Origin: a bacterium
GTDB lineage: Bacteria > Desulfobacterota > S145-22
NCBI GenBank assembly: GCA_027073795.1
Contig: JALTEW010000145.1
Coordinates: 1 to 9,382, forward strand
Direction: 5' to 3'
Length of the DNA stretch: 9,382 nucleotides
The notes below the pieces were generated by a model. That model made no database searches. It saw only the letters and a program-made list of their open reading frames with translations, and was not told the origin of the DNA. The position numbers were made by a program, and so were the translations under genes. This document shows, piece after piece, positions 1 through 6,478 of the stretch. How positions within the stretch are numbered: the stretch's first letter is position 1; the number at the start of each line of letters is the position of its first letter.

Positions 1-1280
1 CCATACGGGTGTACTTCGATTTTGTAACCGAGATTCGTTTTCAGGCGTAACTGGTCTTTGAGACCAGCGAGAACATTATCCTTTCTGGTTATAGCCTCCT
101 CCAAGATTTCTATCTTGAGGGTAATCTTATCTACATCCCCCCGCTTTGAAACGATGACTTCATAATCATTGCCAAGCTCCGGAATACCCCTGACAACCTC
201 CTCAATCGCCGTCGGGGCCAGGAGGACTCCCTTTACCTTTGTGATGTCGTCTGCCCTTCCAATGACGCCGCCCTTGATGAGGCGGAAGGTTCTACCGCAG
301 GGGCAGGGGTCTTTGGCCCACTGGATGACGTCCTTGGAGTCGAAACGGATGCAGGGCTGAGCGATACGGTCGAAGGCGGTAATAACCATTTTCCCGGGAC
401 GTTCTGGCTCCGTAATAGGCTCTCCCGTTTCGATATCCTCTATTTCCACTAAAAACAGGGCTTCATTGACATGGAGTCCCCCCGGCTGTTCCATGCACTC
501 AAAACTCCATGCTCCAATCTCCGTGGCCCCAATATGATCGTAAACCTTGGCGCCCCATGCCTCTTCCATCCTCTTTTTGGTGGTGGGGATGCTGGCCCCG
601 GGTTCCCCCGCGCAGGTAATTTTCTGAATCTTTAGGTCCTTCGCGGGGTCGATTCCCAGTTTTCGCCTGGCCGTGTCGGCCATGCCCAGCACATAAGTCG
701 GGGTGGCCATAAAGGCTGTGGCCTGAAGTTCCCGCATCTTGAGGACGCGCGTCTCGGTGTTGAGAACACCACCGGGGACCACCTCGCAGCCGATCTTTTC
801 ACAGGCGTAATGCCCTGCCCAAAAGGCGACAAAGATGTTGTATCCGAAGGGGATAAAAACCCTGTCTGTGTTTCGATATCCCTGGGCATAAAGGATGTAG
901 GACCACGCTTCCGACCACCACTCCCAGTCCTGCCAGGTGTCCGGTTGATAGACAGGCTGTCCGGTCGTGCCACTTGTCTGCCTGAACTCGGTAACCTCCT
1001 CCAGGGGTACGCACAGGGCGTCCCCGTAGGGAAAGGGATCCTTAAGCTGGATGTCTCGCATCATGGATTTCTCAACCTTTGGAACATGCCGGATATCCTC
1101 GAAGGTCCGGATGTCGTCGGGTGCTATCCCCGCCGCATCGTAAAGGCGGCGGTGAAATTTTGAGTGGTCATAGGCCCATTTGAAGATTCTCCTGAATTTC
1201 TTGAGCTGAAGGGCTCTTAGGCGCTCCCGAGGCAGGGTTTCAAGATATGGGTTCCAGTAGATTTGAGATGTTCCCATCAT
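1..1280 (-). CDS. Phenylacetate-CoA ligase family protein (AMP-forming), 3' end cut by window edge
   Basis: This enzyme family activates an aromatic acid with ATP to an acyl-adenylate and then to the CoA thioester in the cytoplasm. About 426 residues are visible in one open frame. The adenylate-forming signature TSGTTGQP lies at about residues 102-109, YDHIGATEIG at about 247-256, the cysteine motif CPCGRT at about 326-331, and the C-terminal hinge region GRADDITKVKG at about 341-351. PaaK proteins are usually 430-440 residues, so only the last 10-20 are missing. Two tandem ATGs (1278-1280 and 1275-1277) follow an AAAAGGA ribosome site; its spacing is 4 bases to the first and 7 to the second, so the second may be used. 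The gene diverges from a LysR regulator. The substrate cannot be read from sequence: phenylacetate is the family default, but other aryl acids are possible because no paa pathway genes are in view. Confidence 0.9.
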   Translation of the reverse strand, partial: MMGTSQIYWNPYLETLPRERLRALQLKKFRRIFKWAYDHSKFHRRLYDAAGIAPDDIRTFEDIRHVPKVEKSMMRDIQLKDPFPYGDALCVPLEEVTEFRQTSGTTGQPVYQPDTWQDWEWWSEAWSYILYAQGYRNTDRVFIPFGYNIFVAFWAGHYACEKIGCEVVPGGVLNTETRVLKMRELQATAFMATPTYVLGMADTARRKLGIDPAKDLKIQKITCAGEPGASIPTTKKRMEEAWGAKVYDHIGATEIGAWSFECMEQPGGLHVNEALFLVEIEDIETGEPITEPERPGKMVITAFDRIAQPCIRFDSKDVIQWAKDPCPCGRTFRLIKGGVIGRADDITKVKGVLLAPTAIEEVVRGIPELGNDYEVIVSKRGDVDKITLKIEILEEAITRKDNVLAGLKDQLRLKTNLGYKIEVHPY

Positions 1281-1324
1281 TACATCCTTTTAAGGAATGT
1301 ATATTGCCATTTTCTCTACCACAA

Positions 1325-1353
1325 ATCATAAACACTTTTAACGGACAGTTCAA
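1325..1353 (-). promoter_or_regulatory. Sigma70-like promoter of the CoA ligase gene
   Basis: On the minus strand, -35 TTGAAC (1348-1353) and -10 TATGAT (1325-1330) are separated by exactly 17 bases. The predicted start near 1318 gives a leader of about 38 bases before the ATG. The -10 matches the consensus at five of six positions and the -35 at four of six. Confidence 0.6.
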
Positions 1354-1368
1354 GCCAGTGTTTCTGGC
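1354..1368. promoter_or_regulatory. Candidate regulator operator: GCCAG-N5-CTGGC dyad
   Basis: A perfect 5-bp inverted repeat, GCCAG and CTGGC around TGTTT, sits exactly between two divergent promoters. Its centre at 1361 is about 43-44 bases upstream of both predicted start points. LysR-family proteins normally bind dyads in such divergent regions and activate the neighbour. The classic T-N11-A form is not obvious here, so the assignment rests on position and symmetry. Confidence 0.4.
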
Positions 1369-1369
1369 A

Positions 1370-1398
1370 TTGCAATATAAAAAAAATTATACTATAAT
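1370..1398 (+). promoter_or_regulatory. Sigma70-like promoter of the lysR-type gene
   Basis: TTGCAA (1370-1375) and a perfect TATAAT (1393-1398) are spaced 17 bases apart, predicting a start near 1405 and a leader of about 57 bases. The -10 lies inside a 15-base palindrome, AATTATA-C-TATAATT (1385-1399), which could be a site for autorepression; its AT-richness makes chance symmetry more likely. Confidence 0.6.
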
Positions 1399-1461
1399 TA
1401 GTTTTGCTTATGACAGGTAAAAGGGTGTTTCGAAGGTATAAAAGGATTTGGCAGGGTTGCC

Positions 1462-2400
1462 ATGATTCGGTTTAATCTCAACCAGTTGAAGGTTTTTTAC
1501 TTAGCGGCAAAATACCGTAATTTTACAACCGCCGCCCAGTTGCTGAACGTGACACAACCTGCGGTAAGTCTGCAAATAAAGTCGCTTGAGAAGTTTTACG
1601 GGATTCATCTCTTTCACAAGGTGGGGAGACAGCTTGTGCTTACCGATGCAGGGGAGATTCTTTACCAGCATGCAGAGAAAATATTTGCTCTGACGACTCA
1701 GATGGTTCAAACCTTAAATGATCTAAAACACTTGAGATACGGAACCCTGAGAATCGGTACAACCTCAACCTTCGCTCACTACTTCATGCCTGAAATAATT
1801 GCCAGCTATCAGGAGTTTTATCCAGAGGTGCGGATTGTGCTGTTTGAGGGAAGTTCTGTTGATACCCTCCAGACGGTTTTGGAAGGAAAGAATGAACTGG
1901 GGATTGTGGGGCGCCTTCCTTACCCGGATGAGATAAAGTTGATTCCCCTGATGGAGCAGGAACTCTGGCTGGTTGTTTCACCAAAGTGTCCGACAATCCA
2001 GGGGAAAACAGAAGGGATTTCCATTCATCAGCTCTCGGAATTTCCTCTTATTTTTCGTGAGATGGGTTCGAGCATCCGTCATGTTATTACCGATTTTTGT
2101 GAGACGCACCATGTCACCCCGACGGTCAGGATAGAATCAGGAAGCCTTGCTTTCATTAAGGACCTCGTGATACAGGGGCACGGTTTCTCATTTTTTATCA
2201 AGTCGGCGGTTGTGGATGATATCCGGGAAGGCAAGCTCATTGCCATTCCTATCAGGGAAGGAAATCCGCATTTGAACATTGATATCGTATCCAGGAAAAA
2301 GTCCCATTTTTCCCACGCCGCAAGGGCCTTTATGGATATCATTGAGGCAGAGAAAAAGGATGGAGCTTTTAGAAAGACCGTGGAAAACATTGTTGTATGA
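1462..2400 (+). CDS. LysR-type transcriptional regulator
   Basis: This 312-residue protein has the standard LysR size and layout. An N-terminal winged helix-turn-helix covers about residues 6-65 (AAQLLNVTQPAVSLQIKSLE is the recognition-helix region), followed by a linker helix and, from about residue 95, a periplasmic-binding-protein-like co-inducer domain (LRIGTTSTFAHYFMPEII). Such proteins bind DNA as tetramers and usually activate a divergent neighbour when a pathway metabolite binds. Here the neighbour is the aryl-CoA ligase, so an aromatic acid or its CoA ester is a reasonable but unproven inducer. The ATG at 1462 places the HTH at the usual distance from the N-terminus. Its ribosome site is weak (AGGG at 1453-1456), which suits a low-level regulator. 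A terminator follows at 2522. Confidence 0.93.
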   Translation: MIRFNLNQLKVFYLAAKYRNFTTAAQLLNVTQPAVSLQIKSLEKFYGIHLFHKVGRQLVLTDAGEILYQHAEKIFALTTQMVQTLNDLKHLRYGTLRIGTTSTFAHYFMPEIIASYQEFYPEVRIVLFEGSSVDTLQTVLEGKNELGIVGRLPYPDEIKLIPLMEQELWLVVSPKCPTIQGKTEGISIHQLSEFPLIFREMGSSIRHVITDFCETHHVTPTVRIESGSLAFIKDLVIQGHGFSFFIKSAVVDDIREGKLIAIPIREGNPHLNIDIVSRKKSHFSHAARAFMDIIEAEKKDGAFRKTVENIVV

Positions 2401-2521
2401 TAAATTGGGAACGGGTTCATATTTCAAGGTTAGACTCACCTGATATATGACTGCAATTTGTTTTGTCTTACATACTTCAGTTTCTTCGTCAGGCTTTTTT
2501 ATTTTTATCTGCCGGCTGTTT

Positions 2522-2554
2522 ATTGGCATGTTTTAATCCATGAACCAATTTTTT
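2522..2554 (+). terminator. Intrinsic terminator of the lysR-type gene
   Basis: The stem is ATTGG-CATG pairing with CATG-CCAAT across a two-base AA bulge, with an 8-base loop, followed by a run of six T. It lies 122 bases after the lysR stop and directly before a new promoter. The stem is rather AT-rich, so efficiency is uncertain. Confidence 0.6.
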
Positions 2555-2556
2555 CC

Positions 2557-2585
2557 TTGACAAGGGAGATGAGAATTTGTATCAG
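2557..2585 (+). promoter_or_regulatory. Putative promoter of the TonB-dependent receptor gene
   Basis: A perfect -35 TTGACA (2557-2562) is followed after 17 bases by TATCAG (2580-2585), a four-of-six -10. It begins 3 bases after the T-run of the lysR terminator, as expected for the start of a new transcription unit. The predicted start near 2591-2592 gives a leader of about 220 bases before the receptor ATG. The weak -10 could mean an activator is needed. Confidence 0.5.
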
Positions 2586-2596
2586 GAGGTGGTAAT

Positions 2597-2623
2597 ATGC
2601 GCAGTAAGAAATTGCGCGGGTAG
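2597..2623 (+). CDS. Possible 8-codon leader peptide MRSKKLRG
   Basis: AGGAGGTGG (2584-2592) is an almost complete anti-16S match, followed after four bases by ATG and seven further codons ending in TAG. The peptide is basic, with four Lys/Arg in eight residues. It precedes a terminator hairpin, as leader peptides of attenuators do. Against it, the promoter proposed at 2557-2585 would start transcription within or after this ribosome site, so both cannot be right unless transcription begins further upstream. It may also be a stub left from a lost gene. Confidence 0.25.
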   Translation: MRSKKLRG

Positions 2624-2649
2624 TTAGGTTTTAAAATATTTAGAAAATT

Positions 2650-2709
2650 AAAGGGCCAGGAAGGTCCAAGCGGATTGACGTCCGTGAAGATTCTTTCTGG
2701 CCCTTTTGT
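2650..2709 (+). terminator. Intrinsic terminator or attenuator in the receptor leader
   Basis: Bases 2650-2662 (AAAGGGCCAGGAA) pair with 2694-2706 (TTTCTGGCCCTTT) to form a 13-bp stem with one G-U pair. The 31-base loop contains a smaller hairpin, CGGA (2671-2674) with TCCG (2681-2684). A T-rich tract follows. The lysR transcript already has a terminator upstream and no gene lies between, so this hairpin either attenuates receptor expression or ends a short RNA of about 115 bases starting near 2592. Confidence 0.6.
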
Positions 2710-2729
2710 ATTTTGAAGGGGGATGAAAA

Positions 2730-2812
2730 AAGGAGGTACACCGTAAGAGTGGCCGCCTCCCAGGGAAGCCCGACAGGGGCGGGGGATGACATTAACATTG
2801 ACGGAGGGAAGG
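2730..2812 (+). promoter_or_regulatory. Structured 5' leader with competing pairings around the receptor ribosome site
   Basis: GCCTCC (2755-2760) can pair with GGAGGT (2732-2737), its overlap CCGCCTC (2753-2759) can pair with GGGGCGG (2776-2782), and CCTCC can also pair with the receptor ribosome site GGAGG (2803-2807). These three pairings exclude one another, the pattern expected of a translational switch. I do not recognise a named riboswitch class: cobalamin, TPP and fluoride consensus elements are absent. The strand is GC-rich compared with its surroundings. Confidence 0.3.
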
Positions 2813-2814
2813 AA

Positions 2815-5109
2815 ATGAAACAACGAAGCGCTAATAGAAGTCTGTTGGTTATGACCATAGGGATAACCCTTCTGTTTTTTGCATACGCGGGTCATGCTGA
2901 AGAAAAGAAGGGTTTGAAAGCTGGTGGTGGGAAGAGCAATGTACATGTATTAAAACCCATCACAGTAATGGGTGAATTGGTTCGTCCGACCCGACAAACG
3001 GGGGATTCTCTTTATACAGGAACGACTGTAACCAAGAAAGGGATGGAGCTTTTGGGCACACCTGCCAAGACAAGCGTCTATGATGCGCTGGATATTCTCC
3101 CGGGTCTCAATGTGGAGAGTAGAGACCCTTACGGGTTAAGCGGCAAGGATATACGTATAAGGGGGATAAAAGGGTACTTTACCGGCATGACCGTTGAAGG
3201 CATCCCGAACTATGGGATCATGCCTATTGGGCCCAGGGAAGGCATCTATGATATGGAGAATATGGAAAGCGTCAGCCTCTATAAAGGGGCAAGTCCCGCT
3301 GACCTGGGCACAGGCTCTGGTAACAGGGGCGGTTCCATAGAATTGCGGTTCAGGAGACCGGAAGATAACCCAGGGATTGAACTGAATCAAAGTCTTGGCG
3401 CCAGGGATTTTGTTAGAACGTTCCTGAGAATCGACTCGGGGAAATTACCGACAAAGACGAAGCTTTTTGGGTCATATTCCTATACGGATGCCAACAAATG
3501 GAAGGGAAAGGGGGATCTCGGTCCAAGAAATCATGTGACATTGGGGCTAAATCAGAGATTTGACAATGTCGTAAATGTAGACCTGTTCTACAATTTTAAT
3601 AATACTGAGAGGCACTTCTTTAGGAATCTCAGCTACGAGGAAGCGAACCATATAGATCGTCACGATAATTATTACCGCCATTACAATGATGAGCTTACGT
3701 CAAACCCGAAGAAGGATATAAATTATTATGATTACAATCGCGGGAAATTTATAAACAGGGATTTGATGTCAACCATTAATATAAATATTCCCGGGAAGTT
3801 TAATTTTTCCCTAAAACCTTACTATTCCACTGAAGACGCAGATTACCGGGAAGGGAAAAAAGGCTTTCCTGTGATGGGATACGGACCAAAGGTGAAGAAA
3901 CCCGGCGTATTGTACAAGATTAGGGATTTGGACCGATATGGTGTCAGGGGTGAGTTAAACTTTGATATCTCGGGCCTTGAAGTCACGGCTGGTTACTGGT
4001 TTGAATCTCACAACCTGGAAAAATACGTCAAAAGATATATCACAACTCCCACTGGATTAAAGTACAACGGATATATGTATTATGCGGAGAATGACGGGCG
4101 TGGAAAGATCCACAGCCCTTACGCCAAGCTGTCCTATGAGCTGAACAAATTCAAATTCCAGGCAGGCCTGAAATATTTCTATTACGAGGAGCCCGCAAGC
4201 ACCGGATATATTTCGGATGCAGCGCTTAACTTAAAGAAAGACCCTGATCTCAGTCTAAGTAAAATGGATTACGATAAACTACTGCCTACCTTTGGCATCG
4301 GCTATAAGTTAAACAAAAATGCCGAGGCGTATTTTAATTATGGCAGAAACTACATGAGACCTTACGCCTATGTCCCCATCACAAATCTATACGCTATGAA
4401 GAAAAAACTGTTCAAGAAGGCCAATATGACATTACAGGATATATTCGATGGCTGGAAAATGGAGACATCAGACAACTTTGATCTGGGTTTCAGGTATAAA
4501 CACAAATATTTTTCTGTGGCCCCTGTGTTCTTCTACAGCAAGCATCATGACCTTTTGGTTAGCATTGACGATCCGAGAGTAATCAACCCTAAAAACAAAC
4601 AGCCGGTTAGTTATTATCAAAACGTTGGTGATGCCACTGCATACGGATTTGAATTGGAGCTGAATCTTTATCCATCAAAGAACCTGATCGTTTATTTTAA
4701 TCCCAGCTACACGAACATGAGTTTTGACGATGACTTTAAGAGTGGAGGTAGTGTTCTAAAGATTAAGGATAACCAGATTCCCGATACCCCAAAGTGGATT
4801 CTCAAGTCAGGATTGATCTACACGATTAAAAACCTTGAGATCAGCCCGAGGGTCAAATGGATTGACAGCAGGTATGGCGATGCCCTGAACAAAGAAAAGA
4901 TCGATGATTATGCAGTTGTTGACTTAAATTTAGGATATACAATAGACAACTTCTGGGTATTAAAAGAGGCGAAGGTTGGCCTTGAACTGAGCAATCTCTT
5001 TAATAAAAGATACGTTGGCGCGATTGTGGCGAGTGATACCGGAACGGGCGCGGAATACTATGCCGGCTCGCCTTTTACGGCGATTTTGACATTAAGCGCA
5101 AAGTTTTAG
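2815..5109 (+). CDS. TonB-dependent outer-membrane receptor
   Basis: This 764-residue protein imports a scarce ligand, typically an iron chelate, cobalamin or another metal complex, across the outer membrane using TonB energy. Residues 1-28 are a signal peptide (basic start, hydrophobic LLVMTIGITLLFFAYA, cleavage likely after AGHA). A TonB-box-like KPITVMG lies at about 47-53. The plug domain runs from about 60 to 186 (SVYDALDILPGLNV, DIRIRGIKGYF, SVSLYKGASPADLG). A long beta-barrel rich in Tyr, Lys and Asn follows and ends in Phe (LTLSAKF), the outer-membrane assembly signal. The ATG at 2815 is preferred because it starts the signal peptide and has GGAGGGAAGG 2 bases upstream (GGAGG itself 7 bases upstream); the frame is also open upstream to a TTG at 2713 and a GTG at 2749. 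No periplasmic or ABC partner is adjacent, so the ligand is unknown. Confidence 0.95.
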   Translation: MKQRSANRSLLVMTIGITLLFFAYAGHAEEKKGLKAGGGKSNVHVLKPITVMGELVRPTRQTGDSLYTGTTVTKKGMELLGTPAKTSVYDALDILPGLNVESRDPYGLSGKDIRIRGIKGYFTGMTVEGIPNYGIMPIGPREGIYDMENMESVSLYKGASPADLGTGSGNRGGSIELRFRRPEDNPGIELNQSLGARDFVRTFLRIDSGKLPTKTKLFGSYSYTDANKWKGKGDLGPRNHVTLGLNQRFDNVVNVDLFYNFNNTERHFFRNLSYEEANHIDRHDNYYRHYNDELTSNPKKDINYYDYNRGKFINRDLMSTININIPGKFNFSLKPYYSTEDADYREGKKGFPVMGYGPKVKKPGVLYKIRDLDRYGVRGELNFDISGLEVTAGYWFESHNLEKYVKRYITTPTGLKYNGYMYYAENDGRGKIHSPYAKLSYELNKFKFQAGLKYFYYEEPASTGYISDAALNLKKDPDLSLSKMDYDKLLPTFGIGYKLNKNAEAYFNYGRNYMRPYAYVPITNLYAMKKKLFKKANMTLQDIFDGWKMETSDNFDLGFRYKHKYFSVAPVFFYSKHHDLLVSIDDPRVINPKNKQPVSYYQNVGDATAYGFELELNLYPSKNLIVYFNPSYTNMSFDDDFKSGGSVLKIKDNQIPDTPKWILKSGLIYTIKNLEISPRVKWIDSRYGDALNKEKIDDYAVVDLNLGYTIDNFWVLKEAKVGLELSNLFNKRYVGAIVASDTGTGAEYYAGSPFTAILTLSAKF

Positions 5110-5127
5110 TGAAACTGGGTTATTTTA

Positions 5128-5568
5128 CTAACCTGATCGAACAATAAGCAAGGGCCGGTCTGCCCGATGCAGGACGCCAACTGCCACACTGCCGTAAAAG
5201 ATCCTGGAGAGCCCAGTCCTGCCATGGCTGGCGATTGCGATAAGGTCTGCGTCTTCGCTCTTGGCCGTGTTCAGAATTCCGTCAACGACAGGGCCATGGG
5301 AAACGTGTATCTTGGATTGTATGCCCTCTTCGCGAAATTGCCCGTTTACGGTCTCCAGATAAAGTTCTGCTTGCTTTGTCAACTCTTCCATTTGTGCCTG
5401 AAATCCTTCCAGGTAAGGCACTTCAGAATCCGTCATAATTGGTGGTGGTTCAACCACTTGCAGAAAAATCAGCCTTGCATGAAAACGCAGGGCAAGCTCT
5501 TCGACATGTGGTAATATGGCCTCGGCTCTCTTTGATCCATCCAAAGGGACAAGAATGCAATGGTACAT
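5128..5568 (-). CDS. Universal stress protein, UspA family
   Basis: A single UspA domain of 146 residues, the normal size for the family; such cytoplasmic proteins form dimers and act in stress or energy-state responses. The ATP-type features are present: the beta-1 ILVPLDGS with Asp10, and the C-terminal A113-SH-G116, nine residues, G126-S127 loop matching the G-2X-G-9X-G(S/T) pattern, with Ala instead of the first Gly, a common variant. It is the last gene of a three-gene unit: its ATG follows the DUF1003 stop by 2 bases, and its ribosome site AAGGAAGG lies within the end of that gene. Its stop is 18 bases from the end of the convergent receptor gene; a short GGTTA/TAACC hairpin (5118-5133) lies across the junction but lacks a T-run. 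Confidence 0.93.
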   Translation of the reverse strand: MYHCILVPLDGSKRAEAILPHVEELALRFHARLIFLQVVEPPPIMTDSEVPYLEGFQAQMEELTKQAELYLETVNGQFREEGIQSKIHVSHGPVVDGILNTAKSEDADLIAIASHGRTGLSRIFYGSVAVGVLHRADRPLLIVRSG

Positions 5569-5570
5569 TT

Positions 5571-6077
5571 TTAAGCCTTCCTTTCACCTTGGTTACTAGG
5601 GGGTGTTTTTTGAGGCAGGACACCAGCCAAATCGGTATCTATCTTTAGAAGTTTTTCATAAATGGTAAGGAGAGCGTCATTTTGTGCGGAACTGTGCTCC
5701 AGGATGGCTCGAACCTCCTCTTCCGCCTTCTTGTTTACCAGGTAGTCATTATGGGCATCCAAGCGATCACGTTCTACCTGCCTGTTTTGACTCATCATGA
5801 TGATTGGTGCTGCATAGGCAGCCTGCACTGAAAGCACCAGGTTCATCAGGATAAAGGGATAAGGGTCCCAGTGCCTGATCCAGGCTGTCACATTTAATGC
5901 AGCCCATGCTGATAGAATAATACTCTGGGTTATGATGAAACTCCATGATCCCATGGTTTTGGCAACCCAATCCGCGATACGTTGTCCCCGTGTCAGTTGG
6001 GCTTCAAAAAGCTTGTTGGTATCCTGTATAGGGGGGTGCTTGTGCCTAAACGGCTCGGGGAAGTGCAGCTTCATCAT
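5571..6077 (-). CDS. DUF1003 family inner-membrane protein
   Basis: This 168-residue protein matches the DUF1003 pattern. A soluble N-terminus contains LTRGQRIADWVAKTMGSWSFI (about 28-48). Two membrane segments lie at about 44-64 and 74-96 (ILMNLVLSVQAAYAAPIIMMSQNRQ). A charged cytoplasmic helix follows (VERDRLDAHNDYLVNKKAEEE, about 101-121), as does a C-terminal amphipathic stretch. The family's biochemical role is not established. The gene starts 3 bases after the upstream small gene's stop, with GAGGG inside that gene as ribosome site. Tandem ATGs at its start make the first or second Met possible. Co-transcription with a UspA protein suggests a membrane stress function, which is inference. 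Confidence 0.88.
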   Translation of the reverse strand: MMKLHFPEPFRHKHPPIQDTNKLFEAQLTRGQRIADWVAKTMGSWSFIITQSIILSAWAALNVTAWIRHWDPYPFILMNLVLSVQAAYAAPIIMMSQNRQVERDRLDAHNDYLVNKKAEEEVRAILEHSSAQNDALLTIYEKLLKIDTDLAGVLPQKTPPSNQGERKA

Positions 6078-6080
6078 TTT

Positions 6081-6266
6081 CTAAAACCCTCTTTCCATTT
6101 CAGTTACTTTTACAGTAATCTTCATGACAGAGTCGGGGGTCAGGGACACGGAATCTATGCCTTCTTTGACCAGGAACTCCGAAATCAGGGTAGTCACTCG
6201 GGACCTGCCCGCAGAGGCCCCTGTGGCGGTGGTTCCGCCTTGCGCCGCTTTCGCTTCCCATTCCAT
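6081..6266 (-). CDS. Small hypothetical protein (61 residues), first gene of the DUF1003-Usp unit
   Basis: I do not recognise this family. The start at 6266 (MEWEAKAAQGG) is chosen because GAGGAG lies three bases upstream; the frame is open to an earlier ATG at 6305 that has no ribosome site. The first third is rich in Ala, Gly and Thr, and the rest alternates hydrophobic and charged residues (TTLISEFLVKEGIDSVSLTP, then MKITVKVTEME), which suggests a short helix followed by a beta strand. It has no signal peptide or membrane segment. The 3-base gap to DUF1003 and the shared promoter upstream support a real, co-translated gene. Confidence 0.65.
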   Translation of the reverse strand: MEWEAKAAQGGTTATGASAGRSRVTTLISEFLVKEGIDSVSLTPDSVMKITVKVTEMERGF

Positions 6267-6316
6267 TTTCTCCTCACGATGAGTTCTCAGTGCAAACACC
6301 CTCAATCTTTGTTACC

Positions 6317-6345
6317 CATATAAGATCCGAATCTTGTATGGCCAA
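6317..6345 (-). promoter_or_regulatory. Possible promoter of the small protein-DUF1003-Usp unit
   Basis: On the minus strand TTGGCC (6340-6345) and TATATG (6317-6322) are 17 bases apart, each matching four of six consensus positions. The predicted start near 6310 is about 44 bases before the ATG at 6266. A small inverted repeat, AAGAT and ATCTT around CCGA (6322-6335), lies between the two boxes and could bind a regulator. Confidence 0.35.
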
Positions 6346-6441
6346 TATGGGGGAAAGGATAGAGATTAAGTAGTGCCTACCCAAAAGGGCTCTTTTCCGT
6401 AACCTCTAAGTCAATTTCCCCCGACCTTGCGAAAAAACAGT

Positions 6442-6467
6442 CATCTCTGAATCGGACATCTCTGAAT
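6442..6467. repeat. Tandem 11-base direct repeat CATCTCTGAAT
   Basis: Two exact copies (6442-6452 and 6457-6467) are spaced 15 bases apart, just beyond the gpmA stop. On the minus strand a TTTTTT run follows at 6432-6437, but I find no convincing strong stem before it, so a clear gpmA terminator is not shown. The 133 bases between 6346 and 6478 hold nothing else I can name. Confidence 0.5.
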
Positions 6468-6478
6468 GCCCGGATTCT

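Noticed and set aside
632..1163. Open frames of 71-117 codons on both strands inside the CoA ligase gene
   Set aside because: They lie within a continuous, motif-rich ligase frame and encode low-complexity Arg/Pro/Gly-rich sequence.
1354..1376. Sigma54 promoter from TGGC and TTGC near 1365-1373
   Set aside because: The two elements are far too close for the -24/-12 spacing, and good sigma70 boxes explain the region.
2713..2814. N-terminal extension of the receptor from a TTG at 2713 or GTG at 2749
   Set aside because: It would put 22-34 polar residues before the signal peptide. The ATG at 2815 has its own GGAGGGAAGG and begins a normal signal sequence.
2592..2814. Known riboswitch (cobalamin, TPP, Moco, fluoride) in the receptor leader
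   Set aside because: The conserved boxes I know for these classes are not present; only generic competing stems are seen.
2786..2818. Ten-codon ATG frame ending in an ATGA overlap with the receptor start
   Set aside because: Its only ribosome-site candidate is a G-run touching the ATG; the overlap is easily coincidental.
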